From NCBI RefSeq assembly GCF_019711355.1, contig NZ_CP081297.1, positions 2,129,001 through 2,193,000 of the forward strand: DNA of 64,000 nt, read 5' to 3'. Positions 27,398 to 36,600 of the stretch are shown here, piece by piece (positions within the stretch are counted from its first letter, which is position 1; each line of letters starts with the position of its first letter). Both the position numbers and the translations under genes were made by a program. This DNA comes from Qipengyuania psychrotolerans. Lineage in GTDB: Bacteria; Pseudomonadota; Alphaproteobacteria; Sphingomonadales; Sphingomonadaceae. A model generated the notes under the pieces. That model searched no databases and was not told the origin of the DNA. It saw only the letters and a list, made by a program, of their open reading frames with translations.

Positions 27398-27459
27398 CCG
27401 GCACACGCCGGGCTCGATTTTCTCAAAGGGGTCGACACCAGAAGTGTCGGCCCCTTTGA
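27398..27459 (+). terminator. Tandem hairpins after rpsT
   Basis: Two hairpins follow the rpsT stop. The first is CCGGC-acac-GCCGG (27398-27411), soon followed by TTTT. The second is a long stem, TCAAAGGGG-t-CGACAC / GTGTCG-g-CCCCTTTGA, at 27423-27459. Only the first has a T-run, so the pair probably ends or processes the rpsT transcript. Confidence 0.6.
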
Positions 27460-27534
27460 CACGTCTGGGCTATTCTTTCGGTTGATTGACACCGCCGTCT
27501 GAGGGAGCCGAAATTAAAACCCAATGTTTCCCAC

Positions 27535-27822
27535 GATTCGCGTGCCAAAAACGGCCATAAGCGCGCAAAATCAATTGGTTGAACGGCAGGCTGCGGCATA
27601 GCGCGAGTCAACAAGTTTATTTCAAGTTTTTTACAGTTATCCCCCTTGCGACTCATCGCGTCTGGGCCTTATCAAATGGTCATGCCCGGGGGGGACAGCC
27701 TGGGTTCTCACATCGATGGTAATTGGGGGAAAGCCCGTGAATCGCACGATTCCGGGCAAGGGCAGAGCCATGCCGACCTCCTTTTGCCAACATAACAATA
27801 AGCTGGCTGGACTGCCGGACTC
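27535..27822 (+). promoter_or_regulatory. dnaA upstream region with clustered GANTC sites and one DnaA-box-like site
   Basis: The 430-bp gap between rpsT and dnaA has no gene I can support. It contains six GANTC sites, the target of the alphaproteobacterial cell-cycle methylase CcrM, at 27535, 27605, 27650, 27739, 27748 and 27818. TTATCCCCC at 27637 differs from the DnaA box TTATCCACA at two positions. In Caulobacter dnaA expression responds to GANTC methylation; the same here is inferred. Confidence 0.5.
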
Positions 27823-27889
27823 TTGGGGGTTGGAAATCATAATGGTCAAATCGGGTGACCTCGCGAACAAGCGGAAGGCAAAAGACGAC

Positions 27890-29299
27890 ATGGAGGATCT
27901 GGAGGCGGTTAACCTGGCAGCCGATTGGGCTGACATCAGCCAGGGGCTCCGCAAGGATCTCGGGCATCAATTGCACAGCCAGTGGATCAAGCCGATCCAG
28001 CTCGGCAAAATCGACAACGAAAGCGGTACGCTCGACCTTTTCCTGCCGACCGAATTCAGTGCCAATTGGGTCAAGGACCGCTTTGCCGATCGCCTGAGCC
28101 TGGCTTGGAAAATCGCCCGTAGCGAAGTTCGCAAGGTCAACATTTCGGTTCACCCGGGCCGCCGCCAGGTTGCCGACCTGCGCCTCCATGGCGATGGCCG
28201 CCGCCCCGCCAATGATGCCGACCATTCGATGATGGCAATCGGCGCAGATACGCTGGGCGATCATGGCTTCACTTCCAGCGTCGGCCTCGACGCCTCGCTC
28301 AGCTTTGCCGCTTTCGTAACCGGCGAAGCGAACATCCTCGCTTTCAACGCGGCACAGCGCATGTCCGCGACAGAAAAGCCGCAATTCAGCCCGCTCTATC
28401 TCAAGGGTGCCACCGGCCAGGGCAAGACGCACCTCCTGCATGCCATCGGGCACACCTTCCTCAAGACGCATACGCGCAGCCGTATCTTCTACTGCAGCGC
28501 CGAGCGTTTCATGGTCGAATTCGTCCAGGCCCTGAAGGCAAACCGGATGATGGAATTCAAGGCGCGCCTGCGCAGCTTCGACCTGCTGCTGGTAGACGAC
28601 ATCCAGTTCATCATCGGCAAGGCTTCCGCACAGGAAGAACTGCTCTACACGATCGATGCGCTGCTGAACGAAGGCAAGCGACTGGTGTTTGCCGCCGACC
28701 GCGCGCCTCAGGCGCTGGACGGGGTGGAGCCACGTTTGCTCAGCCGCCTGTCGATGGGCCTCGTTGCCGACATCCAGCCCGCCGATATCGAGCTGCGTAA
28801 GAAGATCCTGCACTCCAAGCTGAGCAAGTTTGCTCCGCTTTCCGTGCCTGAAGACGTGCTCGAATTTCTCGCCCGGACCATCACCCGCAACGTTCGCGAG
28901 CTGGTCGGCGGTCTCAACAAACTGATCGCCTACGCACAGCTGACGGGGCAGGAAGTCTCGCTCCAGCTGGCAGAAGAACAGCTGACCGATATCCTGTCGG
29001 CCAACCGCCGCCGCATCACGATCGACGAGATCCAGCGCACGGTCTGCCAGTTCTACCGGATCGATCGCAGCGAAATGTCATCCAAGCGGCGCGCCCGCGC
29101 CGTGGTCCGCCCGCGTCAGGTGGCAATGTACCTGTCCAAGGTGCTTACGCCGCGCAGCTATCCGGAAATCGGACGCAAGTTCGGCGGACGCGATCATTCG
29201 ACCGTGATCCACGCTGTGCGCCTGATCGAAGACCTGCGCGAACGCGATGCCGACATGGACGGTGATGTCCGCAGTCTGCTGCGTCAGCTCGAAAGCTGA
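27890..29299 (+). CDS. dnaA: Chromosomal replication initiator DnaA
   Basis: Binds DnaA boxes and melts the origin. The 469-residue protein has an N-terminal helicase-loading domain (WADISQGLRKDLG), a short linker, the AAA+ core with Walker A GATGQGKT and Walker B LLLVDDIQF, and the C-terminal DNA-binding domain with the signature GGRDHSTVIHA. In-frame ATGs 16 and 58 codons upstream exist, but the chosen one begins the conserved region and has GGAAGG upstream. An origin is not evident beside the gene. Confidence 0.95.
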   Translation: MEDLEAVNLAADWADISQGLRKDLGHQLHSQWIKPIQLGKIDNESGTLDLFLPTEFSANWVKDRFADRLSLAWKIARSEVRKVNISVHPGRRQVADLRLHGDGRRPANDADHSMMAIGADTLGDHGFTSSVGLDASLSFAAFVTGEANILAFNAAQRMSATEKPQFSPLYLKGATGQGKTHLLHAIGHTFLKTHTRSRIFYCSAERFMVEFVQALKANRMMEFKARLRSFDLLLVDDIQFIIGKASAQEELLYTIDALLNEGKRLVFAADRAPQALDGVEPRLLSRLSMGLVADIQPADIELRKKILHSKLSKFAPLSVPEDVLEFLARTITRNVRELVGGLNKLIAYAQLTGQEVSLQLAEEQLTDILSANRRRITIDEIQRTVCQFYRIDRSEMSSKRRARAVVRPRQVAMYLSKVLTPRSYPEIGRKFGGRDHSTVIHAVRLIEDLRERDADMDGDVRSLLRQLES

Positions 29300-29353
29300 C
29301 CAGACTTTTCGCGCCCTTCGGTTCGCACTTCAAGGCACGAAAACCTTGCTGAA

Positions 29354-29380
29354 CGACAGGCCCCTCGCAGAGGCCTGTCG
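29354..29380 (+). terminator. Hairpin after dnaA
   Basis: Perfect 9-bp stem CGACAGGCC / GGCCTGTCG with a 9-nt loop, 55 bp after the dnaA stop and 34 bp before the next gene. No T-tract follows, so it may be a weak terminator or a processing site. Confidence 0.4.
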
Positions 29381-29413
29381 ACAGCTTCCCCACATGATGC
29401 CAACAGGCTTTCC

Positions 29414-30181
29414 ATGAGCTTGTCACCAGAGAGACTTGATCGTTTCGCCCGCCATATCGTGCTGCCTGAAATCGGCGGCGCGGGTCAGATGGCGCTGGCG
29501 GGCAAGCACCTGGTGCTGATCGGACTGGGCGGCATCGGCTCGCCCGCGCTGCAATATCTGGCGGCATCGGGTATCGGCCATCTCACGCTGGTCGATGACG
29601 ACAAGGTCGACCCCAGCAACCTGCAACGCCAGACGCTGTATAATGAACGCGATGTCGGTCACGGGAAGGCGCCATGCGCCAAGCGCTGGGTCACGCTGTT
29701 CGACCCCAGGCTGGATGTGGAGATCAGTGACCGCCGGATCGATGCAGGCAATGTCGATGCGCTTGTTTCAGGAGCGGACCTCGTGCTCGATGGCACCGAC
29801 AATTTCGCAACGCGCCTCGCGGTTTCCGATGCGTGCGTGCGCGCTGGCGTCCCCCTGCTGTCGGCTGCTGTGGGCCGCTTCCAGGGCCAGGTCGGGGCCT
29901 TTGCAGGTCATTTTGAAAGTGAATCCTGTTATCGCTGTTTCGTGGGCGATGCCTTCGATGCAGAGGACTGTGACACGTGCGCGGAAGACGGCATGCTTGG
30001 CGCGATGGCAGGCTGGATCGGAACCTTTGCCGCGATGCAGGCCATCCGCGTGCTGCTGGACGGAACCAGTGCCTACGGCCGCTCCGACTGGAGCCGCGTC
30101 CACCTGCTCGACGGAATGGACCCGGGCATGCGCGCCTTCACGATTGCCAAGGACCCCGCTTGCAAAGGGTGCGGTGGGTAA
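29414..30181 (+). CDS. MoeB/ThiF-family adenylyltransferase
   Basis: E1-like enzyme of 255 residues that adenylates the C-terminal Gly-Gly of a small sulfur-carrier protein such as MoaD or ThiS. LIGLGGIGSPALQYL is the ATP-binding motif, DGTDNFATR the conserved Asp/Arg block, and the zinc pairs are CYRC and CKGC near the C-terminus. No rhodanese domain follows, so it resembles bacterial MoeB or HesA rather than the longer fusion forms. Its carrier partner is not nearby. Confidence 0.85.
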   Translation: MSLSPERLDRFARHIVLPEIGGAGQMALAGKHLVLIGLGGIGSPALQYLAASGIGHLTLVDDDKVDPSNLQRQTLYNERDVGHGKAPCAKRWVTLFDPRLDVEISDRRIDAGNVDALVSGADLVLDGTDNFATRLAVSDACVRAGVPLLSAAVGRFQGQVGAFAGHFESESCYRCFVGDAFDAEDCDTCAEDGMLGAMAGWIGTFAAMQAIRVLLDGTSAYGRSDWSRVHLLDGMDPGMRAFTIAKDPACKGCGG

Positions 30182-30182
30182 G

Positions 30183-30207
30183 GTCGGCTAACGACCCGTT
30201 TGCGGAC
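30183..30207. repeat. Dispersed intergenic repeat, copy E
   Basis: GGCTAACGACCCGTTTGC, two to three bases off the core GCTAACGACCCGATTGC found in three other intergenic gaps of this window. It lies 2 bp after the MoeB/ThiF gene. Confidence 0.5.
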
Positions 30208-30330
30208 TAAGCCTGTAGGCTGTTTGAGGCAAAAGGATGCCTCGCGTTTAAGGGAAATTTAGCAGCAGCTTTGCCCTACGCTATTTGCGTGCTAGTATTT
30301 CTTTGGGTCGGCTCATTGGGGGATGGAGCG

Positions 30331-31155
30331 ATGCCATACAAATACGGCCACTATTTCGTGGGTTTCGTGCTGCTGGTTACTGTGACCGGCTTTTGGGCGA
30401 GCTATTTCACGATGATCGGCAACGTCCCGCTCGCATTCCACGTCCATGCCGTTACCGCGACAAGCTGGCTGCTGCTGCTTTTCGTCCAAAGCCTCGCTAT
30501 TCACCGCCGCATGAATACGTTTCATAAGACGTTGGGCAAGGCGAGCTTCGCTTTGTTCCCATTGCTCATCGTTGGCTTCGTGATGATTATCAATGTCTCG
30601 GCTGCGCGCTTCGCGACGCTTGAAAGCCCCTTCATCGCGGTTCTGGGACCAGCATTCGGAATCGGCATGGCCATCGCCATTACCGCCTACCTGACCCTAT
30701 TTTATCTGGCCTTGCGCAATCGGCGCAATATCAAACTCCACGCTGGATATATGCTAGCGACACCGATGATCCTGTTCGAATCGCCTTTCAGCCGCCTGAT
30801 GGATCAAGCGTTCCCTTGGATGAATGTGATTGGCAGCGAGGGTCCCCGGCAGGTTCTCGATACGATAGCAATTAGCGACGCCATGGTCGCGACCTTCGCG
30901 ATGGCCCTGTATTTTTTAGATCGCAAGAATGGCGCCCCGTGGCTGGTCGCGACATTTTTCGTCATCCTTCAGGCGGTCGTGATGTGGTTTGCGCCCGATA
31001 TGGCGGGACTGGACGGGCTCTTTGCCGCCTATAGTCAGATACCGCCGAGTTTGACCGTATTACTGGGTCTGATCGCGGGCGGGCTGGCAGGCTACCTAGG
31101 CTGGACAAGGGGCCTTTCGCCAGCGCGGGCCCCAGCAAAAGCGAGCCCGGCCTGA
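30331..31155 (+). CDS. Multi-pass membrane protein of unknown function
   Basis: Protein of 274 residues with about seven or eight hydrophobic segments and histidines on several of them (FHVHAVTATSW, IHRRMNTFHKTLGK, NIKLHAGYML). The spaced His residues suggest haem or metal binding in the membrane, but I do not recognise a named family. The ATG with GGAG upstream is preferred; the frame is open for 20 more codons. It stands alone. Confidence 0.65.
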   Translation: MPYKYGHYFVGFVLLVTVTGFWASYFTMIGNVPLAFHVHAVTATSWLLLLFVQSLAIHRRMNTFHKTLGKASFALFPLLIVGFVMIINVSAARFATLESPFIAVLGPAFGIGMAIAITAYLTLFYLALRNRRNIKLHAGYMLATPMILFESPFSRLMDQAFPWMNVIGSEGPRQVLDTIAISDAMVATFAMALYFLDRKNGAPWLVATFFVILQAVVMWFAPDMAGLDGLFAAYSQIPPSLTVLLGLIAGGLAGYLGWTRGLSPARAPAKASPA

Positions 31156-31304
31156 CGGTTCAGGGGATGGCTCGCGAAGGTGCTGTCAAATCAAAGGGGC
31201 TGAATGAGCAAGGCTGATATCCCAATCCTCTACTTCAACGCAGGGGCGGGGACTATCTGTCTCGTCGTGATATTGTCAGTCCGCTTCTCACCCATTTCCT
31301 GCCA

Positions 31305-32006
31305 TTAACGACCCAGCATTTCCGCCACCCACTCCGGCACCAACTGCCCTGCAGCCCCCTGTCGCGCTGCGTGGAACCAGTGCGAGCCTTCGCTGCGCTC
31401 TAGATTGAGTTCGAGCGTGTGCACGCCGAGCTCGCGCGCATCGCGGACGAAGCCTGCCGCCGGGTAGACCGCGCCGCTAGTGCCGATCGACACGAACAGG
31501 TCGGCATTCCGAAGCGCCGCATGGATGCGCTCCAGCTGATACGGCATCTCGCCGAACCACACGACATCGGGGCGCAGGGACCGCGCCTCGCAGGTCGGGC
31601 ATTCGGGGCGGCCGATGAGCGGCCCGGTCCAGCGGTGCCGGCTGTCGCACATGGGGCATAGGGCGCTGAGCAGCTCGCCGTGCATATGCAGCACGCGGCG
31701 AGCACCGGCACGTTCGTGCAGATCGTCGACGTTCTGGGTAACGATGAGCAGATCGCCTCCCCACTGCTGATCCAGCCGCGCCAGCGCCTCGTGTGCCGGG
31801 TTCGGGGCAGCTTTCTGGACGGCAGCTCTGCGCGCATCGTAGAAACGCTGCACAAGCTGCGGATCCCGCGCAAAGCCTTCGGGCGTGGCGACATCTTCGA
31901 CCCGGTGCTGTTCCCACAGCCCGCCGGCATCGCGGAATGTATCAATTCCGCTCTCTGCCGAGACACCTGCGCCAGTAAGGATGACGATGTTGGTAATGTC
32001 TGCCAT
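31305..32006 (-). CDS. cobB: NAD-dependent protein deacylase (sirtuin)
   Basis: Removes acyl groups from lysines using NAD+. The 233-residue protein shows GAGVSAESGI, TQNVDDLHERAG, the catalytic His in HMHGE and zinc pairs CPMC/CPTC. Tyr and Arg in FYDARR match the pair that favours succinyl or malonyl lysine in class III sirtuins. The start directly precedes the first strand. Divergent from the acyltransferase gene. Confidence 0.93.
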   Translation of the reverse strand: MADITNIVILTGAGVSAESGIDTFRDAGGLWEQHRVEDVATPEGFARDPQLVQRFYDARRAAVQKAAPNPAHEALARLDQQWGGDLLIVTQNVDDLHERAGARRVLHMHGELLSALCPMCDSRHRWTGPLIGRPECPTCEARSLRPDVVWFGEMPYQLERIHAALRNADLFVSIGTSGAVYPAAGFVRDARELGVHTLELNLERSEGSHWFHAARQGAAGQLVPEWVAEMLGR

Positions 32007-32048
32007 GCAAGCGACTGTTTGACGGACACGGGGGGCAGGTCAACACTT

Positions 32049-33914
32049 ATGGAGCCTATGGCAAAGCCTGCCTACCGGCCCGACATCGACGGGCTGCGTG
32101 CGCTCGCCGTACTCCCGGTCGTGCTTTACCACGCGGGCGTACCGGGATTTTCCGGCGGCTATGTCGGGGTGGACATATTCTTCGTCATATCCGGTTTCCT
32201 GATTACCGGGATCATCGCCCGCGAAGTGGACGAAGGCCATTTTTCGATCTGGCATTTCTACGAACGCCGGGCACGCCGCATCTTGCCTGCGCTGTTCGTA
32301 CTGGTCGCTGCCGTGCTGGTGGCTGCCAGCCTCATCTTCCTGCCCGGCGATTTCGAAGGCGTGCCGCGATCGGCCCTCGCCGCGCTCGGTTTCGTGGCCA
32401 ACATCTGGTTTTTCAGCCAATCCGGTTATTTCCAGGGCGCAGCAGAGACCATGCCGTTGTTGCATACCTGGTCGCTCGGTGTGGAAGAGCAGTTCTATAT
32501 CGTCTTCCCGCTCGCCCTGATCCTCATCGGAAAATTCGCATCCAGCTGGCGGACGGCCATGGTCTGGGTGCTGGCAGCGGCAAGTCTGCTCCTTGCGCTT
32601 GCAACTGCAGATAATGGCGACGGCTTCGCGTTCTACCTGCTGCCTGCCCGCGCATGGGAATTGCTCGCGGGATCGCTTCTCGCTCTCGGCGCAGTGCGCG
32701 CGGTCGAGGGCCGAGCTTTGCGCGAAGTGTCGAGCTGGGCTGGAATCGGAATGATTGCCTACGCCGTCTTCACATATGACAAGGCAACCACCTTCCCGGG
32801 CCTTGCCGCCGTCCCGCCCGTGCTGGGCGCGGCCCTCCTGATCCACTGCGCACCGGGAACTAGCGCGGGACGGGTCCTTTCATGGAAGCCCGCCGTATGG
32901 ATCGGCCTGCTCAGCTACTCGCTCTATCTGTGGCATTGGCCGCTGATCGTGTTTGCCGAATACTGGCAGGATGCCCCGCTTGGCTATGCCCAGTCGGCCG
33001 CCGTGATCGCCGCATCCGTCCTTGCCGCCTGGATCAGCCTGCGGTGGGCCGAGACACCGTTCCGCAATCGGACACGCTATTCTCGCAGCGCAATCTTCAA
33101 GGCGAGCGGATTGGGGATGGCCGCTCTCGGCGCAGCCTGTCTCTTCATGATTTCCCTTGGCGGTTGGACATCACGCTTCGCGCCCGAGGTGCAGAAATAC
33201 ACCGCCGCCGCAAATGACGTCAGTCCCTTGCGCGCTGAATGCCTCAGAACATCCTATGCACCGCCTGATCCGGCCTGCACCTTGGGAAGCGAAGCTGTGG
33301 CAGACGCCTTGTTGTGGGGGGACAGCCATGGGGCCGAGTTTGCATGGGTGCTGGGAGAACGGGCAGCAGCAAGCGGCCGTTCGATCGAGCAACGAACCCT
33401 CGGCAGCTGCGCTCCTGTGGCCGCTATCGATACCCCGGCATCTTCAAATTGCGCGATATTCAACGCCGAGGTTCTCGGTGAAATAGCGCGGCGTCCCGAA
33501 TTGGAGACGATCTATCTTGCCGGGTTCTGGGCTAATGGCGCTTATGACAAGCGAGCATCGCAGCTGGCAGCAACGATTGTGCACCTCCAGAAAATGGGGC
33601 GCCGCGTCGTGTTGATAGGGGCGGTCACTCCGCAGCCGCGCTCTGTTCCGCGAGCATTGTCGCGCGCTGCGGCATTCGGCGGGGATCTGCCGGAAACCAC
33701 CTCACTAGCTGAATACGAGGCCAAGGCAGGCTGGATCACGCGCCGCTTCGATGGCTGGCGCGAGAGCGGCGTGACCATCATCGATCCGGCAACCGTCCTG
33801 TTCGACGGCCCCAGCAGCCGGATTACTTCGGAGGACAAATTGCTGTATTTCGACTCTCACCATTTGACGCTCGCCGGTGCACGGCTAGTTCTGGACGCAC
33901 ACGCGCCGCAATAG
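32049..33914 (+). CDS. Acyltransferase family 3 with C-terminal SGNH domain (OafA/YrhL type)
   Basis: Membrane O-acyltransferase of 621 residues for surface polysaccharide. The N-terminal half has PDIDGLRALAVLPVVLYHAG and VDIFFVISGFLITG, with ten or so membrane helices. The C-terminal periplasmic SGNH domain has WGDSHGAE for the catalytic Ser and SHHLTLAGA for the His block. A second ATG three codons in, with GGAG 4 nt upstream, is an alternative start. dapB follows after 9 nt. Confidence 0.87.
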   Translation: MEPMAKPAYRPDIDGLRALAVLPVVLYHAGVPGFSGGYVGVDIFFVISGFLITGIIAREVDEGHFSIWHFYERRARRILPALFVLVAAVLVAASLIFLPGDFEGVPRSALAALGFVANIWFFSQSGYFQGAAETMPLLHTWSLGVEEQFYIVFPLALILIGKFASSWRTAMVWVLAAASLLLALATADNGDGFAFYLLPARAWELLAGSLLALGAVRAVEGRALREVSSWAGIGMIAYAVFTYDKATTFPGLAAVPPVLGAALLIHCAPGTSAGRVLSWKPAVWIGLLSYSLYLWHWPLIVFAEYWQDAPLGYAQSAAVIAASVLAAWISLRWAETPFRNRTRYSRSAIFKASGLGMAALGAACLFMISLGGWTSRFAPEVQKYTAAANDVSPLRAECLRTSYAPPDPACTLGSEAVADALLWGDSHGAEFAWVLGERAAASGRSIEQRTLGSCAPVAAIDTPASSNCAIFNAEVLGEIARRPELETIYLAGFWANGAYDKRASQLAATIVHLQKMGRRVVLIGAVTPQPRSVPRALSRAAAFGGDLPETTSLAEYEAKAGWITRRFDGWRESGVTIIDPATVLFDGPSSRITSEDKLLYFDSHHLTLAGARLVLDAHAPQ

Positions 33915-33923
33915 GGGACGGAC

Positions 33924-34652
33924 TTGGCGAATTTCGGAGTAATCGGCAGCAATGGCGCGATGGGCGAGGCGCTCAAGCGGGTCATCGAGGCGTCGGGCCA
34001 CACCTATGCCGGCGGCATCGACAAGGGCGGCGATGCAGCCGGCCTCGCCGATGCCAGCGATGCGCTGATCGATTTTTCGGCGCCCGCTGCGCTGAAGACT
34101 AACCTTCACGCTGCAATCGGCGCCGGGGTGCCGATCGTCGTCGGGACCACCGGGCTGGAACCCGGCCACCACCAGGCTATCGACGAAGCGGCGCGGGCAA
34201 TCCCCGTGCTGCAAACCGGCAATACCTCGCTCGGCGTGACGCTGCTGGCCCATTTGGTGAACGAAGCCGCGCAGCGCCTTGGCGATGACTGGGATATCGA
34301 GATCGTCGAGATGCACCATCGCCGCAAGGTCGATGCGCCTTCCGGCACCGCCCTCTTGCTGGGCGAGGCTGCTGCGAAAGGTCGCGGCGTCGAACTGAGC
34401 CAGGCCAGCGAAAGCGGCCGCGATGGTCACACGGGCGCCCGCAAACAGGGCGCTATTGGCTTCGCCGCCTTGCGCGGAGGCACGGTCACCGGCGAACACA
34501 GCGTCATACTTGCCGGCGACGAAGAACGGATCACCCTGTCGCACAGTGCGGAAAATCGCGACATTTTCGCGCGCGGTGCCGTTAAGGCAGCTGAATGGCT
34601 GCAAGACCGCGAAGCAGGCCGCTACACGATGGAGGAAGTCCTGGGACTTTGA
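33924..34652 (+). CDS. dapB: 4-hydroxy-tetrahydrodipicolinate reductase
   Basis: Lysine and diaminopimelate pathway reductase of 242 residues. The N-terminal nucleotide motif is VIGSNGAMG, GTTGL and QTGNTSLGV follow, and the active site reads HHRRKVDAPSGT. The TTG start has GGGGACGG upstream and gives the normal N-terminus. dapE, another step of the same pathway, is 3 kb downstream on the other strand. Confidence 0.93.
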   Translation: MANFGVIGSNGAMGEALKRVIEASGHTYAGGIDKGGDAAGLADASDALIDFSAPAALKTNLHAAIGAGVPIVVGTTGLEPGHHQAIDEAARAIPVLQTGNTSLGVTLLAHLVNEAAQRLGDDWDIEIVEMHHRRKVDAPSGTALLLGEAAAKGRGVELSQASESGRDGHTGARKQGAIGFAALRGGTVTGEHSVILAGDEERITLSHSAENRDIFARGAVKAAEWLQDREAGRYTMEEVLGL

Positions 34653-34656
34653 CACG

Positions 34657-35481
34657 ATGAGCGCGCGCCAGTTCCTCTATCACCAGCTGCATATCGGTGC
34701 GAAACCCGACGGCAGGCTGACGCCGCTCAACATCCTTCTGGTATGGGTCATCATCGCTGCAGTCGTGACCGGCATCATGTCGACCGAGGTCGAGTTCGAC
34801 CGGCAATGGCATGATGAAATCCTGATGGCCGAGCTGGGCTTTGGCGTCGTCTTCCTAGCCGAATATGCAGCCCGCATTTTTGCTGCTCCGGAACATCCGG
34901 GTCCAGGCAGCGCCGCTGCCAAGCGATTGCGCTTCATTGTCTCGCCGCTCGGGCTGATCGACCTGGCCGTGGTGCTCATAACCTTCGCTCCGTTCTTCGT
35001 CTCCCATGCCGCAGCGCTTCGCATTGTACGTTTGCTGCGCGTCATCTCGATCATGAAGTTTGGCCGCTTTACCGTGGCCACACGGGAAATGGCGATGGCG
35101 ATCCGCGAACGCAGCTATGACCTGCTGGTCTGCCTCGCGCTGGCTTTCGTCCTGCTGCTCACCGGAGCGACCCTGCTTTATTTCATCGAAGGCGAATTGC
35201 AGCCCGAGGCTTTCGGAAGCATTCCGCGCGCGCTGTGGTGGGCGGTGATTACATTCACGACCGTGGGCTATGGCGATGTCTATCCGGTTACTTCGCTTGG
35301 CCGCTTAATCGGATCAGCGGTTGCCATCATCGGTGTGCTGCTGGTGGCGCTGCCCACCGGCATCGTCGCCGCAGCCTTCAGCGATGCGATGCAGCACCGC
35401 CGCGAGGAAATCGAAAAAGCGTTGAAAAAGGCGAAAGAACGCGGCGAATTGCCCGGTGACGAGACTGGCGACATCACGTGA
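34657..35481 (+). CDS. Voltage-gated potassium channel-like protein
   Basis: Ion channel of 274 residues with six predicted membrane helices. An S4-like stretch is rich in Arg (RIVRLLRVISIMKFGRF) and the selectivity filter is TTVGYGD before the last helix. The C-terminus is a charged helix (RREEIEKALKKAKERGE). It starts 4 nt after dapB and overlaps nth as GTGA, so dapB, channel and nth form one transcription unit. Confidence 0.88.
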   Translation: MSARQFLYHQLHIGAKPDGRLTPLNILLVWVIIAAVVTGIMSTEVEFDRQWHDEILMAELGFGVVFLAEYAARIFAAPEHPGPGSAAAKRLRFIVSPLGLIDLAVVLITFAPFFVSHAAALRIVRLLRVISIMKFGRFTVATREMAMAIRERSYDLLVCLALAFVLLLTGATLLYFIEGELQPEAFGSIPRALWWAVITFTTVGYGDVYPVTSLGRLIGSAVAIIGVLLVALPTGIVAAAFSDAMQHRREEIEKALKKAKERGELPGDETGDIT

Positions 35482-36128
35482 CGAAAGACCAGATTTTCGA
35501 GTTCTTCCGCCGGCTTGCGGAAGACAATCCTTCGCCCGAAACTGAGCTTGAATACGGCAATTGCTACCAGCTGGTGGTGGCCGTGGCGCTTTCCGCGCAG
35601 GCGACAGACGTCGGCGTGAACAAGGCCACCCGGGCCCTGTTTCGCGAGGTGAAAACGCCGGAGCAAATGCTGGAGCTGGGCGAAGATGGCCTGAAAGAGC
35701 ACATCAAGACCATCGGCCTGTTCAACTCCAAGGCGAAGAACGTCATCGCGCTCAGCCAGTTGCTGGTCGACGAATATGGCGGCGAGGTTCCCGACACGCG
35801 CGAAGATCTCGTCCGCCTGCCCGGCGTGGGCCGCAAGACCGCGAACGTCGTGCTCAACTGCTGGTTCGGGCACGAGACCTTCGCGGTCGACACACACATC
35901 TTCCGCGTCGGCAACCGCACCGGCCTCGCCAAGGGCAAGACGCCCGAGCAGGTCGAGGCGAAGCTGGAAAAGCGCGTGCCCCAACCTTTCCGGCTAGGCG
36001 CACATCACTGGCTGATCCTGCACGGCCGCTATGTCTGCAAGGCAAGGACGCCGGAATGCTGGCGGTGCAAGGTGGTGGATCTGTGCAGCTACCGGAAGAA
36101 GGTGCTGGAAAAGCCCAAGGGGAGGTGA
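35478..36128 (+). CDS. nth: Endonuclease III
   Basis: Base-excision repair glycosylase/AP lyase of 216 residues. The helix-hairpin-helix LPGVGRKTANVV contains the catalytic Lys, VDTHIFRV supplies the catalytic Asp, and the C-terminal cluster is C-x6-C-x2-C-x5-C (CKARTPECWRCKVVDLC) for 4Fe-4S. The GTG start overlaps the channel gene's stop. Confidence 0.95.
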   Translation: MTKDQIFEFFRRLAEDNPSPETELEYGNCYQLVVAVALSAQATDVGVNKATRALFREVKTPEQMLELGEDGLKEHIKTIGLFNSKAKNVIALSQLLVDEYGGEVPDTREDLVRLPGVGRKTANVVLNCWFGHETFAVDTHIFRVGNRTGLAKGKTPEQVEAKLEKRVPQPFRLGAHHWLILHGRYVCKARTPECWRCKVVDLCSYRKKVLEKPKGR

Positions 36129-36171
36129 GAACAGCCTCGGATCGCAGGGCGGAGACGTGCGTTCTCCCAAG

Positions 36172-36597
36172 ATGAGACCACTTCACGCAGCAGCTATTCT
36201 GTGCACGATTTTGGCGGGTGGATGCATGACGCCGCTACCCGCCACCGTGACGCCGGTTGATGAAGCAAGCGTTCTTGGTCGATGGGAGCTTGAGCGTATC
36301 GATCGCAAAAAGATCGCTAATGCGATCTCTCTGGATTTCATGGCAAACGGTCAGGTCAGGGGCGCAATCGAGTGCAACACCTTCCTGACCGACTACACAA
36401 TATCCGAACAAGCAATCGAGCTTGGCAATGCCATCATCACTGCTGCGGGTTGCCATCCTCGCTTCGATGCCGAACCGCGACTGGTCGAGCGAGCCGAGAC
36501 AACACTGTTTGCTCAGCCGCCAGCGACAATCAGTGACGATGGCAAATATCTTCTGCTCAACGGCACGAGCGTCCTCGTGTTCAGGCGCGTAGGCTAA
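36172..36597 (+). CDS. META-domain lipoprotein
   Basis: Predicted lipoprotein of 141 residues: LAGGC gives a lipobox with Cys at residue 18. The rest fits a META (HslJ-like) domain, with LGRWELERIDRK, ISLDFMANGQVRG and ECNTFLTDY. HslJ-type proteins affect envelope stress tolerance. The start is the ATG directly before the signal peptide. Convergent with the symporter gene, 3 bp apart. Confidence 0.75.
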   Translation: MRPLHAAAILCTILAGGCMTPLPATVTPVDEASVLGRWELERIDRKKIANAISLDFMANGQVRGAIECNTFLTDYTISEQAIELGNAIITAAGCHPRFDAEPRLVERAETTLFAQPPATISDDGKYLLLNGTSVLVFRRVG

Positions 36598-36600
36598 GCC

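Noticed and set aside
27637..27645. Origin of replication next to dnaA
   Set aside because: Only one DnaA-box-like site with two mismatches and no clear AT-rich unwinding element; kept as a regulatory hint only.
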